64,000 bases of DNA, taken from positions 945,130 to 1,009,129 of the forward strand of contig VZRN01004398.1 of the NCBI GenBank assembly GCA_013397935.1. Reading direction: 5' to 3'. Below are positions 1 through 12,819 of this stretch, piece by piece. The notes below the pieces were generated by a model. That model was given only the letters and a program-made list of their open reading frames with translations, was not told the DNA's origin and ran no database searches. This DNA is from Dasyornis broadbenti (lineage: Eukaryota; Chordata; Aves; Passeriformes; Dasyornithidae). Made by a program: the position numbers and the translations under genes. Positions within the stretch are counted from its first letter, which is position 1. Every line of letters begins with the position of its first letter.

Positions 1-3000
1 TGCCCTGTGCTTGGGGATATTTTTAATGATTACAGAATCAGTGTCCAGCACTGACACCCAGGCAGAAGCATGTCCTGGGACACCTCTGGAAGGAAATGAC
101 AGCAATGGAGACTGTGTCCAGCTGGCAGGTGACACATGTAGACAGAGTGACAGAGCACAGGGACTTGGCTGGGCCGTGACTTGGGCAGAGCAACTCTGAA
201 AGTCTGACAATCTGAGTTCTGTTCAAAGCCCAGTTGTCTGGTGCTTAGCAGTGACTCAGTCTGACAGCTCTGCTGTGGCCTGGTGTGTTTATTGACCTCA
301 TCAGGAAAACAAAACATCATTTGGTGTCATTTAATTCATCTTTCCTTTTCCCTGCCTGGTCTGAGTCTGATGCTAACACTGAAACTCAACCAAGCCCTTC
401 TCTGGCACAGGGCTCGGAGGGGTTGGTGACATGAGTGTGCAGCAGAAGGTTCCTCATGGGTGGCTTGTGAAGGGGGAATGCAGCTTCTTGTTGCTGTCAG
501 TGTCTTCACTGGACAGTGGGATTGCAAGAGGGAGGAGAAGACTGAAGGGAGAAATGAGAAAGCTGATGAACTTGAGAGAAATGAATGCAAGGAAGGAGTC
601 AAAGTGGAGCTGGATGGGAACAAGCTTGTTGTCATTTAAACACATTCATGCTGCTGACAGTGTCACCCACTGATTTGCAGGGACAGATTTCAGAGGAAAG
701 CAAGGATGGGGCTGTGGCCTGTGGGACATGCAAGGGACTGGGAAGCTGCCTTCCAGAGAGGAGTCTACAGGATATCCAAAAGGTGAGCCTGGAGCAGAAA
801 TCCTGACTTCTTCTGGTCCTAATTTGGAATTCCAGTGTCTACTGGGTTGGCTACTCATTGGGACCAGCTGGCAGCCTTGGCTGGGGCAGTGTCTGTGCCA
901 CCATGTGGGCAGTGGCTGGGGCTGCCCATGAGCTCTGGAGCACAGAAAGACTTGTCCTTCATGCTCCTACATGGGTGGGTGAATTTAGCTTGGGACAAGG
1001 CTGGGCTAGTGCCTAACTGGAAGAATGGACATCTCTGGCTCTGCTGGAGCTGGGATGGAAGCCAGAGAGTTACCTGTTTCCCTGGTTTGTTGAGGACATG
1101 AGGATAAATTGAATATGTTGTAGTGCTCTGTAAGTGTGTAAAAAACATTCAGAAACACACAATGGTTCACTGAAATGAAATCTTTTGAAAATATCCCAAT
1201 CTTGCATGAAAAAAGTGTATTTTAATGGCTCAGAAGAGTTGGAAGTGATGAACAAATGTGTCCAGTTCCACTTCAGGTGTTACTACTGAATCAGAAAAAA
1301 GTACCAGGAAAGGCTGAATTCTGAACACTCAGCAATAAGCCTGTTTCTATGACAAAAGCCTCTGGCATGAGGAAGAAATGAGGACTGAGGAAGAAGTATT
1401 GGGTGTTTGTTACAAAGCACAGCGTGTCAGGCTGAGGAGCACAGCTGTAGTCACTCTCTGAATGTCCCTGCTGGGATATCTTTGGGGGATAGATCCTTTT
1501 CCCTTTGTCCTCTCTGTGTCCAAAGGTTAAAACCTTGCACACAGCCACAGTGTCCTGAAGCACCAGCCATCGTGGCTTCATCCTGCCTGGTTCCCAGGGC
1601 TGTTGTCAGGGAAGCTCCTGAATCAAAGATGCTCTGAGGCAGGGCAGATCTTTCCCTAACAGCACCAAGGCTGGGAAGGAGAGGCCAGGACTTTTAATTC
1701 CCTTGCCAGCAAGTAGTTGCGTCCCTATACAAAACCACGGGGTTTTGTTCACCCCCTGACTGCCCTTTTTTTTTTTGTTTCTTCTTCCCCATTGGGACCT
1801 TTACCAGCAGGTTTCCAGAAAAAGATGTGGTGTTCTGTGTCAATATCCAGCCTTGCTGCAGTCTCTCAAGAGCTCGTAATGATGAAGATTTAATGCAAAT
1901 CGAATGGACTTTTCATCTTAGCAGAAAAGTATTTACAGCCCATTAAGTAGATGGGAAAACTGGTCATTTTTTTTTGCAGGGGAGCAGAAAAAAAAATAGT
2001 GCTCTGTAAAAATGTGGCCACAAAAGGCTCTTAGCTTGAAAAATTTAGCCTGAGAAATTTATCAGCTTTGAGGATGGAAAACTCATCATTTATATACAAA
2101 AATATATCACTTTTAATTGCACAGCCAACTTCAGCTTTACTCATTAACTACTTACTCTACTCTGCCAAGTTACACAGTGGCAAGCTGGCTGGAATATTTT
2201 ATATGGCATTTTATCCTGGACCAGAAAAGTCAGCATATGGCTCCATCAGCCTTTGTTTTCTTCAGTCATAGGATAGGGAAATGAATTCAGAAAAATGGAG
2301 AAAGGCTCTGAAATAGGACAGGAAGAGGAAGATGAATATCTGGGAATGCTCTAAAGCATCAGGCAGGGCGTGGCACTCGAAGGTGTCTTTGGGTCTGCAG
2401 GTCTCTGTGTCTGCCCCAAGGCCACGTACCAGGGCTGATGGTGAGGTATCAGAGACAGGAGCATCTCGGGTGAGGGGGCTTTAAACTACTTTTAGGAGCT
2501 CTGGCCCCTCTGCTTCCCCCAGGTCACATCCACATCCCTCCCAACACGTGCTTACACCCCCTTCAAACACAGCCCTAACTCTGCTGGGATGGCCACTTTC
2601 TGCATCTAATCACTTGTGCCTCTCAGACAGTTTTTCTTAATGCCTTCCCTGAGATATTTCCATTTGTAGCTCCAGGCCCCAGCTCTCCTTGTTTTACTGT
2701 TTCCAGATCATTTGAATAATCCCCCTTTCTCCTTTGATGGTATTTCCCTCGAGGTATTTATAGCATTATCACATTCCCTATTTAATCTCCTTTCTTAAGA
2801 GCTGTATAAAATTAAATTTCCCATCTCCTCTCCTTTGTCTGCTGTGCTTCTTCAGCTTTGTGTGTTTGTGGCAGCTTGGTTTGAGCTATCTCCAGTTTGG
2901 GGTGACTCCTCTGATACACTGCATCTGAGGGCAGCCCACCCTGGTGCAGCAGTGCCAGGCTGTGCAGAGCCTTGGGGCTGTTCAGTCCCTGGAGGGTTTG

Positions 3001-4260
3001 CAAAAGACTCCACGTAGTTCAGGGCATTTGCCAGCGTTTCCCCAGGCCAGGAGAACTTGGCTGGGAAGCACAGAGTGCTCTCAGCAGTGTCTGTGTTGTT
3101 TGGAGTGTGTTTAAGTGACCCTAAAATGTGCCCAGTGTGCCATGGTCAGCAGCGGTGGCAGCTCCCTTGATTGGCAGGAGACTGGGTGGTGTGAGGGTCC
3201 TGCTTGTTGGGAACCTGCAGAGAGATGCCAGCAGGGGGCATGTGGAGAGACTCTGCCTTTGAGATGTGGGGGATTTTCTGAGCACAAAAGCCCCGGCAGT
3301 GTGAGCTGTCTGAGCTTGAGGGATACTGGAAGGGCACCAGAGCACCTCCACTTCTGCTGTGAAACCCCACAAATGCAACCCAGGCAAATAAATACATGCC
3401 CTTCTTACCCATGGAAAGGATCAAGCAGGGCACAGAGGATTTCAAAGATGACTTTGGTTTTGTGCTCCATCCCTTCCACTTGGCTGCGGCTCCTTCCCCA
3501 CTGCCTCGCTGTTCCTGGAGGCAGGAGATCTCAATCCATTCACACCGAGTCAGCTGCAGCCCCCAGCCCCCATGGGTGGGGAGCAGGAGGTTGCACCAGT
3601 GGGAAATTTAAAATTGAAATGCTTTTTTAAGGGGCAAACCACATCTCTGGAAACAAAAGTCCCATAGGAAATGTCTGTTCTATATTTTTGCATTCTGGAA
3701 GAAGAGTGAAAAAAAAAAGCAACAGTGAAAATGGAAAATAGTTGATAATTTCAGAGCTTGCCCCAAAGAAGGGAGAGGTGCACTGTTTTCCTTTACCTAG
3801 TCTCCCAGGCCAAGCTGGATGACTGCACAAAGCTACAGGAATTCTGCAGAACCTGGATAGAGGGATGTGGCTTTACCTCTGTAATATCCCAGCTCCAGCA
3901 GTCTTGTTTCTTCCAGGCACTGCCATGATTGACATAATATTACTGATTTAACAGTATTAGTAACTATGCTAATAATAATTCCTCTGTAGCCTGGGGAATC
4001 CTGAAGCCGTGGGCAGCCGTGGGGAATGGGGGCTGCTCAAGGGAAAATGCCTGCATCAAGATGGATGTGATCCCCCTCAATGGGCAAAACCAATTTAGTG
4101 GGGAGAGGGAAAAATAAACCTTTCAAATCCTCATACCTAATCAGTAACTTTGGAAAGATGAGATAGCGGCAGCCTGGTGCTGACAGACAGGTTTTGCAAC
4201 CTGGGCTGAGCAGTATGGGTAGATGAATACAGCTTTTTGCCTTTAATGTGAAATATTGCC
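1..4260. other. Unique noncoding DNA, no gene recognised
   Basis: I see no supported gene, RNA gene or transposable element in this stretch. Open frames on both strands are short, overlap each other and show no known domain. A frame near 2835-3017 looks like a signal peptide at its start but opens at TTG rather than ATG and has no other support. Minor features are short poly-T or poly-A runs (for example near 1767-1778) and a 7-bp inverted repeat (CAAAACC/GGTTTTG) near 1730-1748. A small terminal exon of a neighbouring gene could be missed by eye. Confidence 0.6.
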
Positions 4261-4267
4261 TTCAAAT

Positions 4268-4307
4268 TAAAAAAAAACCAAACAAACAAACAACAAAAAA
4301 AAAAAAC
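4268..4307. repeat. A-rich low-complexity tract with AAAC units
   Basis: The run is A-rich and contains several AAAC/CAAA units between two poly-A segments. It looks like simple-sequence expansion. It could be the tail of a decayed retroposed copy, but no recognisable body lies on its left side. Confidence 0.8.
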
Positions 4308-5079
4308 CCACAATCATTTTCTTTCCCCCTTTCTGGCAAAGACATTGGAAATGGGAGCCTGTGAACATGGGCCGGAGTAGTTGGGAATGGGAACCTGTGG
4401 ACAGGGTCCAGTGTCAATGTGTAAACTGAAGGTTCTTACTGAAACAAAGAGAGTTTGTGGCTTTGTGGCCAAGCCTTGGGTGGGAGCTGCCTGGTTCTGT
4501 AGCACATGTCCCTCTTGCTGTGGCTGTATTTTTCCCCCACTGGAAGCAGAGCTGGCCATGCACTCAGGTGGGACTGCCATAGCACTGGTGCTTGCAGGAC
4601 AGCAGGCTGAGAGCTCTGCCTCATGCTCCTTTCTGGCTCATAGCACCCAACACCTTGTGCCACCCAGCAAACTAGAATTAATGGGTAAAGTTCACAGTAG
4701 CACCATTGTTTTGTGGGTGTGGGATGCAGCCCTCCGTTTACAGTTACCTAACTGGCAAGGAATCAAGGGACACTCAGAGCAAAAAGAACAAGAAAAACCA
4801 ATCAAAAGTGAACAAACCTCTAAAAACCTCAAGTCTTATGTCAAACCTTAAGCCATAGGACAGAGCAGTAAATAATGGATCTGGTGACCTAGACTTGCAA
4901 ATATTTACGTTCCCTTGGCTTAGCTGATAGCAGTGGTTCCTCTTACCATGTCTCACCTAATTAGCAACAGCCTGCAAGAATGCAGCAATGGGTTCTGGTT
5001 TCTTTTTCACCTCATTTGTAATGTGTGCTGCTCTCTGCTGGGCCATGGAGTTTGCACATAGGTGCATGTCGGGAACAAC
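4308..5079. other. Unique noncoding DNA
   Basis: No gene or recognised repeat is visible. One plus-strand open frame (4381-4851, 156 codons) crosses most of it but shows no domain, unusual composition or splice context that would support it as a gene. Confidence 0.5.
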
Positions 5080-5390
5080 ACGTGGGAAAGGTGTGTGTGG
5101 TTACACCAGAGACTGGCAGGACTCAAACGCACCAGCCAAGGACAAGTTTCCACAGCCACCCAAGGAGTGTAGGTCTGGATCCCCTCTAGTCCTGATTGCA
5201 AAACCTGTCTCTGAGAGCTGCCAGAGATACAGAGCTCACAAAGAACTGTGAGCTCCTTGATTTTAGGACTCCCTCACCCCAAGGGCTCAGCTGGTTGTAT
5301 CTGTTCTCTTAATAAAATATTGGCTCTGCCACTTCTTTGGACCAGGCACGGTTTGGGAGGGTGCTGGTTGGCACATGCCGAAACCTGTGG
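5080..5390 (+). mobile_element. Possible decayed LTR of an endogenous retrovirus
   Basis: Three features occur in LTR order on the plus strand. A 9-bp perfect inverted repeat at 5232-5240/5247-5255 has a 6-base loop. An AATAAA signal follows at 5311-5316. A segment at about 5365-5390 ending in GGCACA runs directly into TGCCGAAACCTGTGG, which resembles a retroviral primer-binding site after a CA terminus. In retroviral LTRs a hairpin followed by AATAAA marks the R region, and the primer-binding site lies just inside the element. The left edge is not visible and no gag/pol follows, so the copy would be truncated or a coincidence. Alternative: ordinary unique DNA with a chance polyadenylation signal. 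Confidence 0.3.
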
Positions 5391-8300
5391 TCAAGAATGT
5401 CATAGACAATCACACTGTAGATTGCAAGATCACGTTCAGGCCTGTGTCCTGGCTTGGTATAGAAGGAACTTGATAAGAGCAGGACCATTCTTACTTCTCT
5501 TTTCCCAGATCAGGTGTCTCCGACCATGCGAGGTTTGATGTTCATTAATGGCCATTGATGGTCTCTATCTCCTGTGTGTCCTCTGGGCCACTGCCAGTCT
5601 GTTGAGATGTTAGGTTCATCAGACCTCACCTGGTGGAACAATGCCCTGGAAAGAAACTTAAAATTCCTTTTCCCAGGGCAAAGGTAAACAAAACTCCTGA
5701 CTAAAGTTATACAAAACAAATTTTAAACTGGTATATTTTCCAGCAGAGGTGGATATGAGGGGACACAGCATGGACATCGAAGACAGGCCGTGCCCATGGA
5801 TAGCTGGGATTTCCAAGAATGTTCAGCTCTTTTCCCTGCCAAGTGTATCACATAACTTCTTTTTTGTCCCTTCTCCCAAAGTCACACATTGTCTCTTCAG
5901 GACTGATGGGGGTCTCACTCTGGCTTTCAAAGGTGAGTTTGATAATGACATTTTGTGCAGTCCGAAAAGAGCCACATTTCCCCAGGGGTAGCCCAAGGAC
6001 ATGCATTGAAATTGTGACCTATTGGGCCTTCAGCTACTGTGTAGTGGACCCCACACAGCCCTGTGAATGCCTCTTTATCTTCCTTTGCCATGCTCTCTGC
6101 TTGCCTAGGCTGGAGGCCTTGCATCATTCTTACAGCACCGCTCAGCCTGACCTGTAGTGCCCTCATTGTACAGTCACATGAGTGAATGTTATTCATGTCT
6201 CATACAGAGCTTGCACTATGTCTTGGGCAGTATATTACAAACTTCTTAAGACAAAAAGCAACTGAATAAAATCCAGCCAGCTTTACCCAAGGGCCAGCCA
6301 GCATCCCCTCTTCTTGTGCTGCAGCCAAGGAGGCTCCGATGGGGCTGTACTTTGTTGCTCACAATAGCTCTCTGTGGAGGACAGGGGATGGAGAAAGCTT
6401 CCTTTCATGGGGCAGTGACTGCAGTAGAACAACCCCAGTGAGCTGGAGTCCTGGGCAAGTGCATCCTGGGGCTGCAGCAGCTGGATGCTGCCGAGGGTGC
6501 TGGATGCAGAGCAAGTCTAATCACTCTATCCCAGCCTCCCAGGTCTGACACGCTGAGGTCTGCAGAGCTCCTCACATTTTGCAACCAGATGTCTGGTGCC
6601 AGGGAGCTGAAATCCTGCAGTGACCCATCCCAACAGTTCAGCCCAGTCAAAAGCCCCTAGCACAACCCCAACAACAGAAACCTCCAAGCATAAGCATCAG
6701 CCACGTTAAAATCTGAGTTGTCATTGCAACTCTTTTTCTTAAATTTGTAAGACCAGGTTTATGTCTTTCAATATTGAGTAAATTAAGCCTGATGTTGAGA
6801 CATACTGGCTTGGTGATAAATGGTGTGTTGAAAGATGGTTTATGGGGCCATCACGGGCCACTTTACCTGCTGCCACTTGCAAGTCGCCAATCGATTCCTT
6901 TTTTATTTTCAGAATGAATTTTTACTGATTTCTTCCCCTTGCATTGCCCCAGCCACAGAGAATGAGGGAAGAACAAACGATAGTGGGTGCAGGAGGATGG
7001 TGCATCAGCCACCCTGTGCCACCGGGTGAGCTGGGGCTGGAGGGGCTGCTGGGCATTGGTATCTCCTGTGGCTCCCTGTGACCTGTGTGACATGAGCTGC
7101 TGGCCCTGACTGTGGCTCCAAGTACAGCTTCTGCTGTAGAACCCATTCCCCAGGCTGGGATGCACATCAGTGCTAATGAGGGTTGGATAAATAAGGGAGA
7201 GGGACAGGAAGAAGTTTGCATGTGGCTGATCCTGCAGCCCCACAGCTGCCAGCCAGTCCAGCCCTGTGCAGCTCCCATTTTAACACAGGGTTTGGAGTGG
7301 GGTGTAAAATGCCACATTAGAGGGAACACATGTTTTTTGAAGAAGGAACAAAAAAAGCCCTGGATGGAGCAGGCATAGGGGGCAATGCTGGTGAACAGCT
7401 TTTCCATGCTTATGCCCCCCAGCCCTGTCTGGGTGCAGGGAACCCAAGCATGGCGTGGGCTGGGGGGGAGAGGGCTGGGCACCATGAAGTCAGGGCCCTC
7501 AGGAGGGTTGACCCACTGAAGGGGGTCAGTGCTGTGGGGTTTGGGGCTGTGCAGGGGGAAGGGTCCAGAGAGCCTTGGTACCCCCATGGGAGACACATGG
7601 GGATCCCACCCTGGGGACCCCAGTGGCACAGGGATAGTGGAACACAAGAGCTGTGGGGCAGTGAGTTCCTGCAAGGAGCTCCTCCGTGGTGGGATGTGTG
7701 GGCTGCACAGGCCCATCCCAGAGGACCTGTGCCCTGGAGCAGCCAGGCTGTGGCAGTGGCCATGCCTGTCACCAGCTGCAGTGCCTCACACTTGCCCAGA
7801 AACCCCACAGTGGCAGCTGCTGTCTTGTCTGAAGATGATCCCAATCCCTATGGATTGTGTGGGTGGGTGCTCTGTAACCACGATGCCACCTCCCCCCTGT
7901 GCAGTACCACCTGCTCTGAAAAATTGAAGGAGGGGCACAGGAGGAATCACGTCAATTAACCTCTGATGCCCTGACTAATCAACTGGCAGAGTATCCAAAC
8001 ACAGCTCCATGGAGCCTGCGGAGCACAAGTAGCGGGAGAGTGGCCACTTGAGAGCACTGAGTGGCCCATTCTCTGCCCTCCCCATGGACATGCACTTGCA
8101 TTAGAGAGCTTGAGTGCTTTTATTTTGCTAAACCCCTTTAAAGTGGAAACCAAATTGCATGTCTCCCTCCCTGCTCTCCTGAGCCCTCCTGGTTTTAATT
8201 AGTTCCATCTGATGTTCATAGGCTTCCAAGCAACAAACGTGCTTTTAAAATATTTTAAAAACCCGGTGGTGGCAGAGCACAGGGAGCTGTCTCAGCGACA

Positions 8301-9495
8301 CACAGGCTGACAGGGAACACGTGGTGAGTACAGCTCTGCCTGCAGCCAGGCTCAATCTCCTGCTTTGGCCATGCAGATGGTTCTGCCGTGCATGTTTTCC
8401 ATGTTCACCAGCTGGAGTTTACAGCCAGGTACCTTTCCGTACTGAGGTCAAGGATCAGGGAGAAAGATACTTTAACCTTTTTGCCCTACAGGCATCAGTC
8501 TTCTTCCTTCTGCTCCTCCATCCACTCCTGCTTTCTTCTACACTTTCTGTCCATAGTTCAGCTTCTCAGCCCAGGCTGAAAGAAGTTTTATCGGAAAAGA
8601 AGCTATCTTGTCTCACTGCCTACTGACACTTCCTGTCCACAAATCTTTGCTGAGAAAGACAACATTATTGCTGTTGGGGTGTGGAATAACTTGAAAATTA
8701 AGACCTAACTCAGTGTAGACACTGAGTCAGCAGAAAAAGGCCACAGCATCACAGGAACTGTTTTAGCCAGAGTCCTTTGAAACAAGAGCGACAATACTTT
8801 CTTTGAGGCTTGCACTGCATGTCTTCCCTCCTCTTCTCCTTGTTCCCCCTCCATTCCCATGCTCCATACAGTCCTCAGGACAAGCTGCCTGAGGAGGATT
8901 TTATTCCCACATGTATAAACTTTATCCGTGGTTTCCCTTGTTCTCCTGATAAGCAAAGCCAGTCAATCTTAGCAGTGTTTGCTCTTTTGATTTGGGGAGC
9001 GGTGATTTGGAGTATATCCCTCTTATCTTGTTGTCATTAATCTGCTGTCTTCTGTTCTGATTGTCAAGCATTAAGATGCAGTGTGGCTGTGACTGGATTA
9101 AGTGAATGAGCTGATTGCAACCGCACCTCTAGGTCCTGCCAGTGTCCCAACAAAATTCCAGGTGCTCTTACTGCAACTTGGGCTGATCTCGCAGGGAGGG
9201 AAGAACAGCCTTCTTCAGACAGGAGGATCCTATGAGCACCCTAACCAGGCACCTCAAAACTACTTTAAAGAACCAGACATGGAGGGGTGGGTCTTATCCT
9301 GCCACCACAAAATGTGTGTATTTCCTGTCTGCCTTCCCTCCAGAGGGACCCCCTGGGTTTCCCTTCTCCAAAGGGCCCTGATGTAGCAGAAAGCTCCCAC
9401 TGCTCTGGGGTGGGGATTCCCTGAAGGAACTGTTGCCTGTCTCAGTGCTGTGATCTGATTATTAAGACTTTTAGAAATACCTCTGCCCAAATTAA
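5391..9495. other. Unique noncoding DNA with a GC-rich central patch
   Basis: No gene is supported. About 6920-7960 is more GC-rich than its surroundings and holds the longest frame of the window (minus strand, 6922-7716, 264 codons) opposite a 209-codon plus-strand frame (7330-7959). Both start at ATG but are rich in Pro, Ser, Gly and Trp without any recognisable domain, as expected when stop codons are rare in both directions. The part around 8140-8260 is AT-rich with a TTTTAATTAG homeodomain-like site; its role is unknown. Confidence 0.5.
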
Positions 9496-9499
9496 GGTG

Positions 9500-10070
9500 C
9501 AAGCGAGACCATAAGCCAGTCATTAGAATGGGTTTTATTTGGTAGTAAATATGGGAGAGAGAGAAAGAAAAGAGAGAAAGAGAAAAGTAGGAAAAGAGGT
9601 GTAGGGGACAGAAAGAAGGTGACAGAGACAGAATAAAGAAAATATCACCATCTGTGGATCCCAGCGATGTTGTGTGGATCCTCTCCAGCTGCTCTTCTTG
9701 GTGGTGATGGTCCCCGCAAAAAGCACAGAATCCCATGGGTTAATACCTGCTCAGGCCAGGTGGCAATGTCCAGGGATGTCCCCCAGGGGAGGGGGCAGTC
9801 TCTTGCAGCAGACTCTGGATCTGCGGCATCATGTGCAGTCCCGTGGTGCAAGAGCTCTGTGCCAGCTGAATGAGACTTACACGAGCACCCAGTGGAAAAC
9901 CGTATTTACAACGCACCAGTTTGGTCACTCTTCATGGAGATATCCTTGGGTGTTTGAGGGCTCCCAAAGGGCTTCTTGCAGTTCTGTATGTCCCCGTTCC
10001 CACAGGTGATGGATATTGCAACACTCAGACCACCAGATTAGGGCCAAGTGTCTAAAGTCTCCTCTCCTTT
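9500..10070 (-). mobile_element. Probable solo LTR of an avian endogenous retrovirus (edges uncertain)
   Basis: Read on the minus strand, this segment ends with a pyrimidine-rich block (the GA-rich stretch 9549-9603 on the plus strand) followed by AATAAA (plus-strand TTTATT at 9534-9539), the order seen at the R/U5 side of LTRs. Its body is moderately GC-rich and unlike the AT-rich DNA on either side. The overall texture resembles LTRs common in bird genomes, but this rests on recollection, not alignment. I see no gag, pol or env fragment beside it, so it would be a solo LTR. TG/CA termini and a target-site duplication were not resolved. Confidence 0.45.
9549..9603 (+). repeat. GA-rich purine tract
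   Basis: A run of GA, GAAA and GGA units of about 55 bases, almost entirely purine on the plus strand. It lies inside the probable minus-strand LTR and would be a pyrimidine-rich block just upstream of its polyadenylation signal. Confidence 0.8.
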
Positions 10071-12600
10071 GCAGCAGTTATTCAACAAGGAAGTACAGAT
10101 TTTGTGATATGCCATTGAGGTAATTGTCCTTTTGAACATATATATTTATATATATGTATCTTCATTAATCTGTTAAAAAGGAAAGGTTGGAAACTGTAAA
10201 ATGGTGTTGTAATTTTTGGTATTGCTTAGGACTGTCAGTATCAGTCACACCCATACTTTGAAACAGCTGCATTGGGGATCAAAAGGTGCAAGAGAATACC
10301 AAGGCGCTGCAGGGCTTAGTTGAAGGCTAATGTTTGAAAACTCATCCTGTGGCAGTGAGACCTGCTGAGAACTAACACTGGTGAAGTGTGAGGAGAGTTG
10401 AGACACTGAGAGCTTTGGAATGTTCTTCTTCTGCAGAAGAATAGATGGATGAGTTGTGTTTTCACCAGCCACATTTTGTGCTGTGTCAGGTCCTGGAGAC
10501 CCGTGCCTTCAGGCTGCAGCTCAGGGCTCATAATTTGCTGTGTTCTGCCTCTCTGCCCACAGTGCTCAGCTTAGTGCTTTCACCCCCAGCAGTGCATCAG
10601 GCACTACTACATTGGTCTCTGTAAATATATTAATAATGTTCTTGTTACAGGGTTTAAGTTTAGTTATTTGGACAGAGTTCTCATGTGGGCCCAATCCTGC
10701 TAAACACACAGCAGCCAGGGAGACACTGCGTGCCCTTGGCTCTCATCAGCTTTTGCAGGTCTTGGTGTATCCGTGGCATCAAGCCCAGCATGATTGGTAC
10801 CAACTCTTGGGAGTGAAATGTTGGTGATGTTCTGCAGCTCTCAGCACTTTGTGCATGTGCTGTGGTCTGCTCAGCCCCACGTGCTGACTGGCTGTGTTGA
10901 TTCCAGACATGTGGTCTCCCTGGACTTCTCCCTGACCTTCTGGTCCTGCCTGTGTGTCTGTCTCTACCCACTTGGCCCTTTAAGCTCTCTCAACCTGTGG
11001 GGATTTTTCATCTTTGTTTCTCCTTCCCATGCAGATTCTCTTTGACTTGACTTTGTGCTAAACAGCCTTGGAACAATACATCCTCCCAAACAGCTTGAAG
11101 CTATCTGGGAAAGTAATTTGACCAGAGATATGTGAACTATTTGGTAAAAGATGACTTGATGAGATTACACTGTTTCAGATATTGATCCTTGAATGGAAAG
11201 ATTTTGATGCCACTGCCATTTAATCAGACTATTTTCTTTGAGCTTTGATTTCAGCTGCTTTGATTAGACTGGAAATGTTGGCAAGATAACACTGAGTCTT
11301 CGGAGTAGAACAGAGCCAAATTTAGAAATCTCTTTCACCAAGGATGAGGGTTGTTTTCCCAGCAGCTGGAGGATCTATCCAAACTTTTTCCTCGTGTAAT
11401 TGGCTGGGTAGGGTAAGTTGCCTTAGCAAGTGAATACTGAATCTTAATGAAGTTCTCAAAACTACAACATTGTTATAATTAAGTTAACATAAGGTAAACC
11501 CTTTGCCTTCAGATCTAGTCAAATGAACCAACAAGACAATTGAACTCTCTGAACACCACTCTTAACTCTCTGTATATTTGTAGCCATGTTTTCTTTTCTT
11601 AAAAAGTTGGTTTTCCTTGGAAAATGTTTACTGTCTTCATTGGTTTGGGAAGCTGCAATTGCCTCTCTGAAAAACATTCTCTAATACATTTTCATAGCGT
11701 ACTGGTTTTGTTTTCAGATTCATTTCAGTTGCAATAATATTTTCACAGTTGTTCCTTACAATTCTGTTCCTTACTATTTGTAGATCTGTAAGCAGTCTGT
11801 AGTGGATGTTGTCTCTAATCGTAAACAAAGCTCTTAGGTCTCTGGGCTTTGGGGTTTCATGGAAGTTGCTTTTCATCATATCTTATATAGCTATAATTTA
11901 AGAGCAAACCCCTTTGAACTCATAGTTGTATAACTGATGCTCTTGCCTTTAATAAATATTTGATGCTGTGATTTAGTATCTTGAGTAGTTAAGCAAGAGC
12001 AGAGCAGTTACTGTGCTCCGCTCTGGATTACCAAAGCATGGCCTTGTGCAGGGCAGCACTTAAGTGTGTGCTTAGCTTCAAACATACGAGTAATTGCACT
12101 GAACTCAATGCATCTGCTACAGGTTTGAAGTAAAGCACTTGCTTAACTGCTTTGCATGGTTGGAACATATTAAATTTCCATAAATCAGAAATGCCTGTTC
12201 CACCCTTCAGCCCTGCAGGAACCTGTTCTCAGTTCCTTAACATTCATATTTTGCAACATCCACTGATCCAATGAGCTGTCCCGAATGCAGCCTTGCAGGG
12301 AGTGGCTCATAATCATCTTGGAAAAGGCATGCAGAAGCTGAAGAAGTTCAGATTTCAATTAGTCATCTATTATGCTGCTTCTGCAGGTAGTTGCATGTGA
12401 GCCCTATACAAGAGCTCCTGTTAGGGTAGAAAGGAGCTTGTCTGATTGTCTTCCTTTGGGAAAAGGTGTGTTCTCCTAACTCAAAGCAAGCTGGCGTTAT
12501 TCTATTTAAAAGCGTTTATTGAAACATCTTTCACATATTCCTGCACTGGGAGATGTAAAATCCTTTTCCTTTCATGAAAGGCAACAGGGTGTGGGGAGCA
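10071..12600. other. Unique AT-rich noncoding DNA
   Basis: No gene or clear repeat. A short AT palindrome lies at about 10138-10159 (ACATATATA/TATATATGT arms, 4-base spacer). Open frames are short and featureless. Confidence 0.55.
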
Positions 12601-12613
12601 GGAGGTAATGGGT

Positions 12614-12733
12614 GTGCTTTGCAGCTCAGCTGGCAGACTGTCTGGAAGGGAGCCAGGGGGCCTGGCTTCAGTCCTCTGATAAGTCATCAATTTCTTTCTC
12701 ACCAAAAACATCTGGTTTTGGATGCTGAATTAT
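12614..12733 (+). repeat. tRNA-like (SINE-type) relic, copy A of a local direct repeat
   Basis: A box-A-like sequence CAGCTCAGCTGG sits at 12622-12633 (10 of 12 match TAGCTCAGTTGG). A box-B-like GGCTTCAGTCC sits at 12664-12674 (about 8 of 11 match GGTTCGANTCC). The 42-base spacing is that of a tRNA. The segment 12627-12727 recurs in diverged form about 206 bases downstream. tRNA-derived SINEs keep exactly this internal RNA polymerase III promoter. The shared part runs on past the tRNA-like head for about 50 bases, as a SINE body would. No intact tRNA cloverleaf is evident, so a functional tRNA gene is unlikely. Alternative: a local duplication with chance resemblance to a tRNA. Confidence 0.4.
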
Positions 12734-12819
12734 GAGCTAATATTAAATACAAAAGTTTATAGCATCACATATATAATATTGTTGATTAGAAGCATCAAGT
12801 AAAGTAATTGACCAGAGGG

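Noticed and set aside
2835..3017. Frame with a signal-peptide-like start
   Set aside because: It opens at TTG, is only 60 codons, has no domain after the hydrophobic stretch, and lies in DNA without promoter or splice context.
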